Shown here: positions 23,450-31,060 of the stretch, in pieces
Layout of the letters: the number at the start of each line of letters is the position of its first letter
How positions within the stretch are numbered: position 1 is the first letter of the stretch
DNA from: Micavibrio_B sp964633355
GTDB lineage: Bacteria > Pseudomonadota > Alphaproteobacteria > Micavibrionales > Micavibrionaceae
DNA length: 31,871 bases
Assembly (NCBI GenBank): GCA_964633355.1
Contig: CAZWGO010000024.1
Span: forward strand, 1-31,871
Direction: 5' to 3'
Translations under genes and position numbers: made by a program
Notes under the pieces: model-generated
The model's database searches: none
What the model was told of the DNA's origin: nothing
The model's input: only the letters and a program-made list of their open reading frames with translations

Positions 23450-24585
23450 GCCTTGTTAAAGGCGACCAGTCACTCGTTCAAACCTGGCCAGATGAACCGA
23501 ACAGGTTTGTCGAGGATCATGTCGATCCGTTTCTTCTCTGGTGCGTTAAAAAAGGTACGTCGGATGTGACGATCCAGACGGATCGCCCTGTCTATACGGA
23601 AGTTCACGGGACATTATATCCGGCGACATTCCGTGTCCTCGATTCCGCCGACATGAATGTCTTCCTGCATAAGATTTACGGCATTGATGCAACGGCGCGA
23701 CTGGCGTCCGGAACCGATCTCGACGTGTCCTATGAAATTCGCCCGGATCGTTACAGCCGCGTCCGCTTTCGTGTGAACATCACGCCGATTCTGGCGCGTG
23801 GGCGCGACGCCGCGCAGATCACCATGCGGGTTTTGCCGTCAGAGCCGCCCAAGATGAGCGACATGAATATCGAGCAGCAGATCATCGATAATTTCGCGCC
23901 GAGACAGGGTATGATCGTCGTTACGGGTCCGACCGGTTCAGGTAAGACGACATTGCTTGCCGCCGGCATGCGCATGCTTTTGGAGCGTCCTGTCGGCTGC
24001 GGTAAAATGCTCACCTATGAAGCGCCAATCGAATTTACCTACGATACGATTCATTCCCCGCGCTCTCTGGTATCACAAACGGAAATTCCAAGACATTTGC
24101 CTGACTTTGCGGCAGGCGTCCGGAACGCACTACGTCGCAAGCCGCAAATTATTCTGGTCGGTGAGGCGCGCGACAAGGAAACGATTTCTTCGGCTATCGA
24201 GGCGTCTCAAACGGGACACGCGGTTTATACAACGACACATACGACCGGCGTTGCGTCCACTATTCGCCGTATGGTATCGGCTTTCGACCGCATGGAACGC
24301 TCCGAGCGCGCTTATGCCCTCATGGAAACTTTGCGGATGGTGGTAACGCAATCGCTAGTGCCTAAGATTAATGGCGGGCGGATCGGCGTTCGCGAATGGA
24401 TGATCTTCCCTGACGAAGTACGCGAGAAGCTTCTCGATATGGATTTCGAACAATGGAGCGTCGAAATTCAGCGTATGATCCCGTTTTATGGTCAGACGAT
24501 GAGCAAAAGCGCCAATATCGTGTTTGAAAAAGGCTTGATCGATAAGCGGCATTATTTGCTGCTAAGTGCATCGACGGGGTCGTAG
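23428..24585 (+). CDS. dotB: Type IVB secretion ATPase DotB (TraJ)
   Basis: The 385-residue protein belongs to the GspE/PilT-type hexameric ATPases. Walker A is GPTGSGKT at 167-174, Walker B is IILVGEARDKET near 241-252, and the His box is GHAVYTTTHT near 263-272. The length and the N-terminal part, which has no zinc site, match DotB/TraJ rather than type II GspE. DotB docks on the inner-membrane DotO ATPase and drives secretion. It overlaps dotC by 22 bases (ATG at 23428), and this pair plus dotD should form one operon. Confidence 0.95.
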   Translation: MAARKPVSLVKGDQSLVQTWPDEPNRFVEDHVDPFLLWCVKKGTSDVTIQTDRPVYTEVHGTLYPATFRVLDSADMNVFLHKIYGIDATARLASGTDLDVSYEIRPDRYSRVRFRVNITPILARGRDAAQITMRVLPSEPPKMSDMNIEQQIIDNFAPRQGMIVVTGPTGSGKTTLLAAGMRMLLERPVGCGKMLTYEAPIEFTYDTIHSPRSLVSQTEIPRHLPDFAAGVRNALRRKPQIILVGEARDKETISSAIEASQTGHAVYTTTHTTGVASTIRRMVSAFDRMERSERAYALMETLRMVVTQSLVPKINGGRIGVREWMIFPDEVREKLLDMDFEQWSVEIQRMIPFYGQTMSKSANIVFEKGLIDKRHYLLLSASTGS

Positions 24586-24587
24586 AA

Positions 24588-24660
24588 GTTATCGGTAATC
24601 TGTTATCGGTAATCAATTTATGTTATATTATCTGATAACTGACCACTGATTACGGATTAC
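24588..24660. repeat. Short repeats between dotB and icmT
   Basis: GTTATCGGTAATC occurs twice in direct order at 24588-24600 and 24602-24614. Degraded inverted copies (TGATAAC near 24633-24639, GATTACGGATTAC at 24648-24660) follow around an AT-rich centre. The 73-base block fills nearly the whole gap between the dotB stop and the icmT start. It may be a folded element, a regulator site or a miniature insertion remnant. No terminal duplications were found. Confidence 0.6.
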
Positions 24661-24663
24661 AGC

Positions 24664-24963
24664 ATGGCAACCAACATATCGGACGTCAAAGAGCAGCTGA
24701 ACTGGCACTGGAGAAATTCCATGCGGCCTGTCCGGTTTTTTGGACTTGATGCACGGGCTGCCATGCCGCTTTGTTTCCTGCTGCCTTTTCCGCGCTGGTC
24801 GACGCTTATTCTGGCAGTGTCGGTCATTATTTTCTTCGTATTCCTCGAGAAAAGGGGACTGACTTTCCCTTCGGCCATGCGGGCGATCAGGGGGCTTATC
24901 TTCGGTGACCGCCGTCCGGCCCTGATGACCTTCAAATACCGCAAATTAAAAGATTACGGCTGA
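24664..24963 (+). CDS. icmT: IcmT (TraK) inner-membrane protein
   Basis: The 99-residue protein matches IcmT: NWHWRNSMRPVRFFGLDARA, two close hydrophobic segments at about 31-58, EKRGLTFPSAMRAIR, and a basic end with RRPALMTFKYRK. Legionella IcmT is a small inner-membrane protein of 86 residues needed for function and pore formation. It is the gene after dotB, as traK follows traJ in IncI plasmids. The chain is well supported by these matches despite its short length. Confidence 0.88.
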   Translation: MATNISDVKEQLNWHWRNSMRPVRFFGLDARAAMPLCFLLPFPRWSTLILAVSVIIFFVFLEKRGLTFPSAMRAIRGLIFGDRRPALMTFKYRKLKDYG

Positions 24964-25075
24964 TCCCGTCTTTTCATCTTAAGGCGTGCGAAACCCTCAT
25001 TGTTTGCTTGAGTTTTAGCGCGTCTGGCCTTATTTTTAGCTTCACTTTCAATAAATACGAAAACAGGCGCTCCGC

Positions 25076-26050
25076 ATGAACCGCAAGATACTATTTTTGA
25101 CAACGGCTATAATAGCGGGTCTGTCTGCAACATCTGCAAGAGCTGGGTTTGAATGGAATCCGCCGCCTGTAAAGCAAGCGGCAACGGCGCCTGCGGTTTC
25201 CGCGCCGTCGGGATCGTCCGATATGTCGGGTCCTTTGACGCCGATGCCGGGCGAGCCTGCGCCAGTCGTAAAAGTTGAGCAGGTTTCTGAGGCTGACATC
25301 ATGGATAACGGCACGCAAATGCCGCCTGTCACTGCACGCGCGGGAATGAAAAGCATTGGCAACGCGCCGCAGCCGCTGGAAAACATCGAATCAGAAAATT
25401 TGCCGGTGCCTCAGCAAAACAACTCAGGTGAAAATATTTCATGGTCGCAGCCGCAAACTTCCGCTGTCGTTGAAGGTTTCGGTAAAGACATTCCATTGGC
25501 CGTTGCCATGCAACAAGTCGTGCCACCAAATTATGTCGTTTCTTATCAAGGCGGCGTCGACCAAGGCAAGCCTGTTACATGGAATGGCGGCAGCGTATGG
25601 ACGAATGTTGCCAGTGACATGCTGAAAAACAGTAAGCTTCACGGGGTGATGTCGGGCAACACGATCACGATCGCTGACGGCGTTGGCGCTGATTTGCAAA
25701 TGCAAGCGTCTCCTCCTGCCATTTCACCAACTGTTTCAGATGCACCGATGGCGATGGCCGCGGGCAGCAGGCCGATACTCGATATGACGCAGCAAAAAAA
25801 CTGGACGGCGCAGGCCGGTCAGAGCCTCCGCGAAACGCTGCAAAACTGGAGCGGCAATGCCAATGTCGAGCTCGCATGGCAAGACGCGAAAGACATGCCG
25901 ATCAGCTCCGCTTTTTCTTATAACGGAACATACGATCAGGCTGTCGATGCCTTGTTATCGCTTTATAGCGGCGGCGCGAACGAACCTAAGGGCAAGTTAT
26001 ACCCGAACCTTCCTGAAGGCCCGAGCGTTTTGGTGATCGGATCCAATTAA
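25076..26050 (+). CDS. Secreted protein with two TcpQ/N0-like domains
   Basis: The 324-residue protein has a signal peptide ending ARA-G at 23. A Pro/Ser-rich linker runs to about 125. Two domains alike in layout follow at about 133-201 and 241-322, each starting with a Trp or Phe strand, then a long helix with LxxxLxxW or AMQQVV, and ending in VxxGN or VLVIGS. They resemble the TcpQ/PilL (toxin co-regulated pilus Q) domain, related to the N0 fold of DotD and secretins. I infer an outer-membrane or periplasmic channel part beyond the standard Dot set. No strong ribosome site is visible at 25076. Its stop is two bases from that of the convergent dotF. Confidence 0.75.
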   Translation: MNRKILFLTTAIIAGLSATSARAGFEWNPPPVKQAATAPAVSAPSGSSDMSGPLTPMPGEPAPVVKVEQVSEADIMDNGTQMPPVTARAGMKSIGNAPQPLENIESENLPVPQQNNSGENISWSQPQTSAVVEGFGKDIPLAVAMQQVVPPNYVVSYQGGVDQGKPVTWNGGSVWTNVASDMLKNSKLHGVMSGNTITIADGVGADLQMQASPPAISPTVSDAPMAMAAGSRPILDMTQQKNWTAQAGQSLRETLQNWSGNANVELAWQDAKDMPISSAFSYNGTYDQAVDALLSLYSGGANEPKGKLYPNLPEGPSVLVIGSN

Positions 26051-26052
26051 TA

Positions 26053-27168
26053 TTATTGGCTAATACTGCCGGCGCTGCCTTGAATAATCCAACGGCCGCC
26101 TGTTTGCGAGATGGATTGAATTTGGCCGATGCCGGTAATGCTGTCGCCGACACGCACGGTTTGAAGTTCTGCCTGTCCTGATTTACCGACCATGGCTTCG
26201 CCCGGACGTGCGCCTCTTAATTCCCATTTCGCAGTTGTTGCAGGCTTCACAGGTGAAGCTTTCTTTTTAAGAACAGATTTTTTAACGATGACTTTGGAAG
26301 GCTCGTCGTCATAGCTGGTGACGGTTTGCGATCTTGGGGCTGGATTTTCGGCAAGCTTTGAAACGCGGCTCTCAAGACGTTCTACAGCGCTTCTCAATTC
26401 GGCAATATCCGATGAATTGGAACCGGAAGAAGACGTCGGCTGCGCATCGATCTTTTTTTCGAGCGATTCCATGCGGTTGATCAATTGATCGAGCTTCGAT
26501 TGCAGTTCAGGGTCTTGGGCCGGAACGGAAGTTGATGTTTCTGCTGCTTGTGGAAGCAAGGCTGTTTCCGAAGGCGAAGCATCTGCTTTTTTAATCTGGT
26601 CGATATTCGGCAGGTTTTGTGGAGCTGGTAATTCCAGAGACGCTTCTACTTGAGGAGCTGACGGCGCAGCTTCCATCGGGGCTGTCATGCTCGGGCCTTG
26701 ATCCGGCAGCGAGGGCGCGGTCTGCGCAGTTTGATCCAGTATGGCCGGATCGTTCATAAAGCCTTGCGAATTTGTGTCATTGGAAAGAGGGGGAGATGTT
26801 TCCGGTGCAGGCACATTCCCGTTTTGCAGAGAACCTAATTCGCTTGCCGTTGAAGGATCTTGCTGCGTTGTCGGAGGAATAGAAGCTGTTTCCTGCGGTG
26901 TGCCAAGGTCAGGATTGGACGGGGTCGATCCGCCTGAAAACATCGACATCAATACGACAACGGCAATGACTCCCGCAATGCCAAAAACGACAAGATTAAA
27001 AACAGAGAATTTCTTTTTCGGTTTTGCGGCTGGCTGGGCCTGGGTGTCTTCCCAGTTCTCATCGTCAAATGATTCTTCGTCATAGACATCTCCCAGATCG
27101 TCCTGATCGAGAAGTTCGTCGTCTGTAAAGTCCTGATTGTCTAGATCGTTAGGGTCGTTTGCTGTCAT
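26053..27168 (-). CDS. dotF: Type IVB secretion protein DotF/IcmG (TraP)
   Basis: The 371-residue protein has a very acidic cytoplasmic N-terminus (1-45), one membrane helix at about 55-77, a long Pro/Ser/Gln-rich periplasmic linker, and a coiled coil at about 217-275 (SKLDQLINRMESLEKKI). It ends in a small C-terminal domain at 310-371 (WELRGARPGEAMVGKSGQ). This is the DotF/IcmG/TraP layout. DotF links DotG and DotH to the inner membrane and binds some effectors in Legionella. It follows dotG by 27 bases and closes the minus-strand operon. No terminator separates it from the convergent gene. Confidence 0.9.
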   Translation of the reverse strand: MTANDPNDLDNQDFTDDELLDQDDLGDVYDEESFDDENWEDTQAQPAAKPKKKFSVFNLVVFGIAGVIAVVVLMSMFSGGSTPSNPDLGTPQETASIPPTTQQDPSTASELGSLQNGNVPAPETSPPLSNDTNSQGFMNDPAILDQTAQTAPSLPDQGPSMTAPMEAAPSAPQVEASLELPAPQNLPNIDQIKKADASPSETALLPQAAETSTSVPAQDPELQSKLDQLINRMESLEKKIDAQPTSSSGSNSSDIAELRSAVERLESRVSKLAENPAPRSQTVTSYDDEPSKVIVKKSVLKKKASPVKPATTAKWELRGARPGEAMVGKSGQAELQTVRVGDSITGIGQIQSISQTGGRWIIQGSAGSISQ

Positions 27169-27195
27169 GTCTTGCCTTGCCGTTTCAACTCTGGA

Positions 27196-28728
27196 TTACC
27201 TGTTGTTGAGATAATCCTGCGTTGAGAAAATAGTAGATGATCTGCCGCTATTGTTATTCGTATTGTAAGTGTTGGCGCCTTGAGTGCCGTTCGACGCACC
27301 TTGTAAATTTTGCGCACCTTGCAAACCTTGCAACAGGTAAAGCGGAGATTGTTGCGGGTTTGTTTGCTGGAATTGTTGTTGCAACAAATTTTGCTGCTGT
27401 TGCTGTTCTCTGAGCGTTCTTGCCGTTTCCGGATTATTGGAGCCGGCCAAGAGATCCTGATCTGTAATCGGTGTCATAAAGAGAATACCCATTGGCGTTC
27501 CAGCGCGCACGCGGACCAGAGGCTGAGTGTTGTCGCCTTCTTCCTCGAGAATTTCACCGACACGTTCCCCTGCTTTTTCAAGACCTGCGGCCACTTGTTC
27601 AGGATAATCGATTGTCGGTTCGTCCTGAACAACGACGTCACCGGTGACGATCGTCGTTGTGCCCTGTTTCTCCGAATAGGCTTCGGCCACGCCTTCGACA
27701 AAATCGGCGGCGGCTGGAAGAATAATGCGTTCCCAGTATCTGTTGTCGACGTCAGTTGCCATACCGGTCAAGGTTGTGTCCGGATCAAGCGCATAGGCAT
27801 CGATCGGAATGCTGACGCCTTTTTTATTAATCAAAGTCCTGAATTGCAGCACCAGATATTTTTCCGAGCGCTGGAACGTACCCAAAACGCGGCTGCCGTT
27901 GAAAGGTCCGGAGACGATCATGGCGACGATCGGGCCCGGAATATCCGAATTGGCTTCGATCAAAAGCTGGCTGTATTCAATGGCGCCGGCAGGAAGAATG
28001 ACTTTTGCTGGCGGGCCGGCACTGATAAGGCCGGAATTGGGGTCGTTCAATTGCTGGCTGGCCTGACCGGACGCGCCGCTTTGTTGCTGCAATTTTTGCT
28101 GCGCATCTAATAATTGCTGCAAATCTGTTATCTGCATGGATTTCAGATTTTCAATCTTCTTGCCTGATAGAATTTGCGTCATTTGCGCGTTCATCTGGGT
28201 AACAAGATTCGTAATCGCCTGCGCTTTTGCCGGATCCTGAACTTCCTGTTGTACCTGTGCCTGTTCCGCTTTCAAACGCTCGTCTTGAATTTGACGCCAT
28301 TTCAGCAATGGATCCTCGGCATTCGCTTCATCTGCGGGAAGTTGCAATTGTTCTTTGCCGGTTTCAATCGGCTGGGGCATAAAGCTTGTGCCTTGCTTTT
28401 GAGATTCTTCGAGGCCGGTCTGGTTGACCTCTTCAATTACCTGTTTCATTTCAGGTGAAAGATCGGCGGTGCCTGCCGCTTGTTTCAAGTCGTTGCCGCC
28501 GGTTACGTTGGAACTTGGTGCTTTTACATCCGATCCGCCGAATAGAGTGATAGCGCCGACGATCACGAGAAGTCCAGCCACGACAAGGCCGATTTTAACA
28601 GCCGGATTTTTCTTGATCAGATCGGACAGGGAACCTCTTTCGGTTTCCTGATCGAATTCACCGAAATCCGTATCGAGATCGGTATCCGCAGTGTCGAAAT
28701 CATCGTTGAGATCGTCTTTATTATTCAT
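27196..28728 (-). CDS. dotG: Type IVB secretion core protein DotG/IcmE (TraO)
   Basis: The 510-residue protein has an acidic cytoplasmic start, a single helix at 44-64, a helical Gln-rich periplasmic section at about 90-225, and the VirB10/TrbI-like beta domain at about 238-420 (AKVILPAGAIEYSQLLIEAN, then GPIVAMIVSGPFNGSRVLGTF). It ends in a Gln/Asn-rich tail. DotG forms the central channel from inner to outer membrane. Legionella DotG is about 1,050 residues with a long middle repeat; that repeat is absent here, so the length is close to the TraO type. Its start overlaps the dotH stop by eight bases, which fixes the operon order dotH-dotG-dotF. Confidence 0.96.
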   Translation of the reverse strand: MNNKDDLNDDFDTADTDLDTDFGEFDQETERGSLSDLIKKNPAVKIGLVVAGLLVIVGAITLFGGSDVKAPSSNVTGGNDLKQAAGTADLSPEMKQVIEEVNQTGLEESQKQGTSFMPQPIETGKEQLQLPADEANAEDPLLKWRQIQDERLKAEQAQVQQEVQDPAKAQAITNLVTQMNAQMTQILSGKKIENLKSMQITDLQQLLDAQQKLQQQSGASGQASQQLNDPNSGLISAGPPAKVILPAGAIEYSQLLIEANSDIPGPIVAMIVSGPFNGSRVLGTFQRSEKYLVLQFRTLINKKGVSIPIDAYALDPDTTLTGMATDVDNRYWERIILPAAADFVEGVAEAYSEKQGTTTIVTGDVVVQDEPTIDYPEQVAAGLEKAGERVGEILEEEGDNTQPLVRVRAGTPMGILFMTPITDQDLLAGSNNPETARTLREQQQQQNLLQQQFQQTNPQQSPLYLLQGLQGAQNLQGASNGTQGANTYNTNNNSGRSSTIFSTQDYLNNR

Positions 28729-29992
28729 CGGATGTATCGGCTTTCTTTAATTGCGCACGGACCATCTTGCCTTTATCTGACAGCAAGAGGACGGGTGTGA
28801 ATTTCATCGCATAGACATTCGTGCCATCGGCGGAGCGAACGGATGAATCCCATGCCGGGGAAAGAAGAGTATAAGGCGTTCTGACATAGGTAACGCCGCC
28901 CGATTCATAGGCGGTTGTACGGCCGTCGATACCATCGACTTTGAGTTTGCTGGCGGAAGTCGGGGGAACGCCTTCAAGAATGGTCGTGAGAGACTGGTCG
29001 CCCGCCGTTGTCGTGACCTGACGCTGGATCGGCGGCGCAATGCCATTCGGGCCAAGTTCGGCGATTTGAACGTCGGCGCGGACCTGAACGCTCTTGCGAT
29101 CTGTCAGCATGGTAAAAATAACTGGCGGATTGAGGCCGACCAGACGCATCGAAACATTGCCGAAAGCGAAATCGGCCATCGGCGTAATGCGCAGCATGTT
29201 GGAGCCTGTCTCCGGTTGCAACACTTCGAAATTGCCCGCCCAGCTAATATCCTGTATCGGCCAAGGCTGGCCGGACGCGTCGACGATGCTTAAGGTCGTT
29301 ACATGCCCGACAGCCGTTTTAATCTCGACCGGAGGAGTTCCCGGTTCGAGCGAAATGGTCTGGAAGGTCGATTCAGGTTTTGGATTCGGATAAATAGGGG
29401 TCTGAACGGCTTGCTGGGTTTCGTCATACATTTCCAGCAGCTTGCGGATTTCGTCGGTCTTCATCGGCATCAGGCCGCTGGACGCCGCGCCAAAAGCCTG
29501 TTGGCGAATCTCGGCTTCTTTTTGTTCGTCCGTTTTACCTTCCGGCAAATCGGTAAGCGGCAAATCCAGTCCCGGCGGCGCTTCGAGCGGCGGGGCGGAA
29601 ACTTCCTGCGCGTTATCTGTATTTTGATTTCCTGTCAGTCGGTCAAGAATGGCTGAAGAAGGAAGAGAATTTGTGGCTTTTGTCAGGACATTGGGTTGTT
29701 GCGAAGGTTGCACGGCTTGAGTAGTGGTCGAAGTTGCCGCCGGTGCTGTAGCCGTATCAGGCTGTGATAATTCTATGTCGCCTGTGCCCTGAAGGCTGCT
29801 TTGCTGGTCGAGGCTGGAGACAGGATCGGCAGGGGCTTGCAAAGTAGCCGGGGACGGCGTTTGGGTTGTCGCGGCGGCTTGCGTGGATGCGTCTTGTGCG
29901 AAAGCGGGAAGATTTGCCATGGCGGTTGACGCCAGAAAAGCGGTAATCCCGGTCAGCAGGATACGATTTAAATTTTTACCAGTCTCGGTCAT
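28721..29992 (-). CDS. dotH: Type IVB secretion outer-membrane core protein DotH/IcmK (TraN)
   Basis: The 423-residue protein has a signal peptide ending AFA-Q near 32. A low-complexity Ser/Thr/Gln/Pro linker runs to about 140. The conserved part starts near 165 (QQAFGAASSGLMPMKTDEIR) and contains the DotH/IcmK hallmark SIVDASGQPWPI at 235-246, followed by beta-rich sequence to the end. DotH is a main component of the outer-membrane collar and depends on DotC and DotD for assembly. It follows dotI by about 132 bases with no clear promoter between them, and overlaps dotG by eight bases. Confidence 0.95.
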   Translation of the reverse strand: MTETGKNLNRILLTGITAFLASTAMANLPAFAQDASTQAAATTQTPSPATLQAPADPVSSLDQQSSLQGTGDIELSQPDTATAPAATSTTTQAVQPSQQPNVLTKATNSLPSSAILDRLTGNQNTDNAQEVSAPPLEAPPGLDLPLTDLPEGKTDEQKEAEIRQQAFGAASSGLMPMKTDEIRKLLEMYDETQQAVQTPIYPNPKPESTFQTISLEPGTPPVEIKTAVGHVTTLSIVDASGQPWPIQDISWAGNFEVLQPETGSNMLRITPMADFAFGNVSMRLVGLNPPVIFTMLTDRKSVQVRADVQIAELGPNGIAPPIQRQVTTTAGDQSLTTILEGVPPTSASKLKVDGIDGRTTAYESGGVTYVRTPYTLLSPAWDSSVRSADGTNVYAMKFTPVLLLSDKGKMVRAQLKKADTSDE

Positions 29993-30124
29993 CTACACAC
30001 CAGGGGAACATAGCCCATATTATTGCGACAGCTTTTCCGAAAGACCATAGCTTTTTCAATGATTAAAGTCATCTATCAAATACAATCAAATAATTAAACG
30101 GCAGGCAAAAACTTTGTCATAGCT

Positions 30125-30862
30125 TTATCTTGGTTGGGCGATCCATTGCTCGATGCCGACGCCATTGGGACTTTCGAGTTTGGAAACCCTCACGATTAAA
30201 AGTGTCAGCACAAGATTATCCGCCCGTCTCAAAGACCCTGCCTGATAGGTGATAACCATTGGCAACTCAACTTGCCACTGGTAGCGGCCATTGACGATAC
30301 CTTCTGAAATCAAAACAGGTGCGCTGGTCGGGGCAGCTGTCAAAACCTGCTGGTTCTGCTCGACTGATTCCATAATTCTGGATTTTTCAAGCGCAGTAGT
30401 GAAACTCGCCCAGCCAATACGGGTAAAATTACGCGAGGCTTCCTGAAGGCGGCGACGGTAATCATGGAAACCGAATGTCATAACTTCGGTAGCAGCCTGG
30501 GCGGTCCATGACATAAGCGCCGGCGTGCTTAGATTCGGCTCATTCAACGACACCATCGGCACTAAACGTCCGTCATTAGTTGTGGCGAAATACCGATCCT
30601 GTGGCTTATTGGTGGAAACGACATAGAACATCGCTAAAATAAGCCCTATTATGACAACGCCCTCCAGCAGGGCTATCTTAAGAAGAGTGCGGTATCCGTC
30701 CCGGTAAAACTCATTGCGGATGACGACAGCGCCCAGTCCACCGGCTACTTCTTCGCCATCAGCCACGGGGATTTCAGGCTTGCCCTTTCCACTCGAAGGG
30801 CGCGGACCGGATGAAGCCGTCTTGCTGGCGGGTCGGGCTGGGTTGGCAGGGACATCAGACAT
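30125..30862 (-). CDS. dotI: Type IVB secretion inner-membrane protein DotI/IcmL (TraM)
   Basis: The 245-residue protein carries the DotI/IcmL pattern: VIRNEFYRDGYRTLLKIALL, one membrane helix at about 60-83, YFATTNDGRLVPMVSLNEPN, then FTRIGWASF, SRIMESVEQNQQVL and a beta-sheet end with WQVELPM. The N-terminal 40 residues are a disordered Pro/Ser-rich cytoplasmic tail. In Legionella DotI and its paralog DotJ form an inner-membrane complex with a VirB8-like periplasmic fold. It is the first gene of the minus-strand block dotI-H-G-F. GAGATC stands before the ATG as a weak ribosome site. No dotJ paralog is seen. Confidence 0.94.
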   Translation of the reverse strand: MSDVPANPARPASKTASSGPRPSSGKGKPEIPVADGEEVAGGLGAVVIRNEFYRDGYRTLLKIALLEGVVIIGLILAMFYVVSTNKPQDRYFATTNDGRLVPMVSLNEPNLSTPALMSWTAQAATEVMTFGFHDYRRRLQEASRNFTRIGWASFTTALEKSRIMESVEQNQQVLTAAPTSAPVLISEGIVNGRYQWQVELPMVITYQAGSLRRADNLVLTLLIVRVSKLESPNGVGIEQWIAQPR

Positions 30863-31060
30863 AACAGATCTCTTGGATTGACACTTAATATATCATAACG
30901 GTGAATCGGTTTGGAAATCTACCAGAGATCGGGCGCAGCGCCTAGAGAAGATGACTTAAATATCGGATACTTATCAGGTTCTGGCCTTTTATCAAAAACT
31001 CGTGCTAGAATAATCGCATTAGACAGCGGCGCTAAAATCCGCTGACCGAGGGTGTATAGT

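Noticed and set aside
23428..24585. Type II secretion or type IV pilus ATPase
   Set aside because: The motifs are shared with PilT/GspE, but the neighbours dotD, dotC and icmT and the overlap with dotC make DotB the clear choice.
26741..27085. Plus-strand gene opposite dotF
   Set aside because: It is the antisense reading of a biased low-complexity gene, with no ribosome site and no recognised pattern.
27310..28110. 266-residue plus-strand frame opposite dotG
   Set aside because: It lies wholly inside the strongly identified dotG and has Cys/Arg-rich shadow composition.
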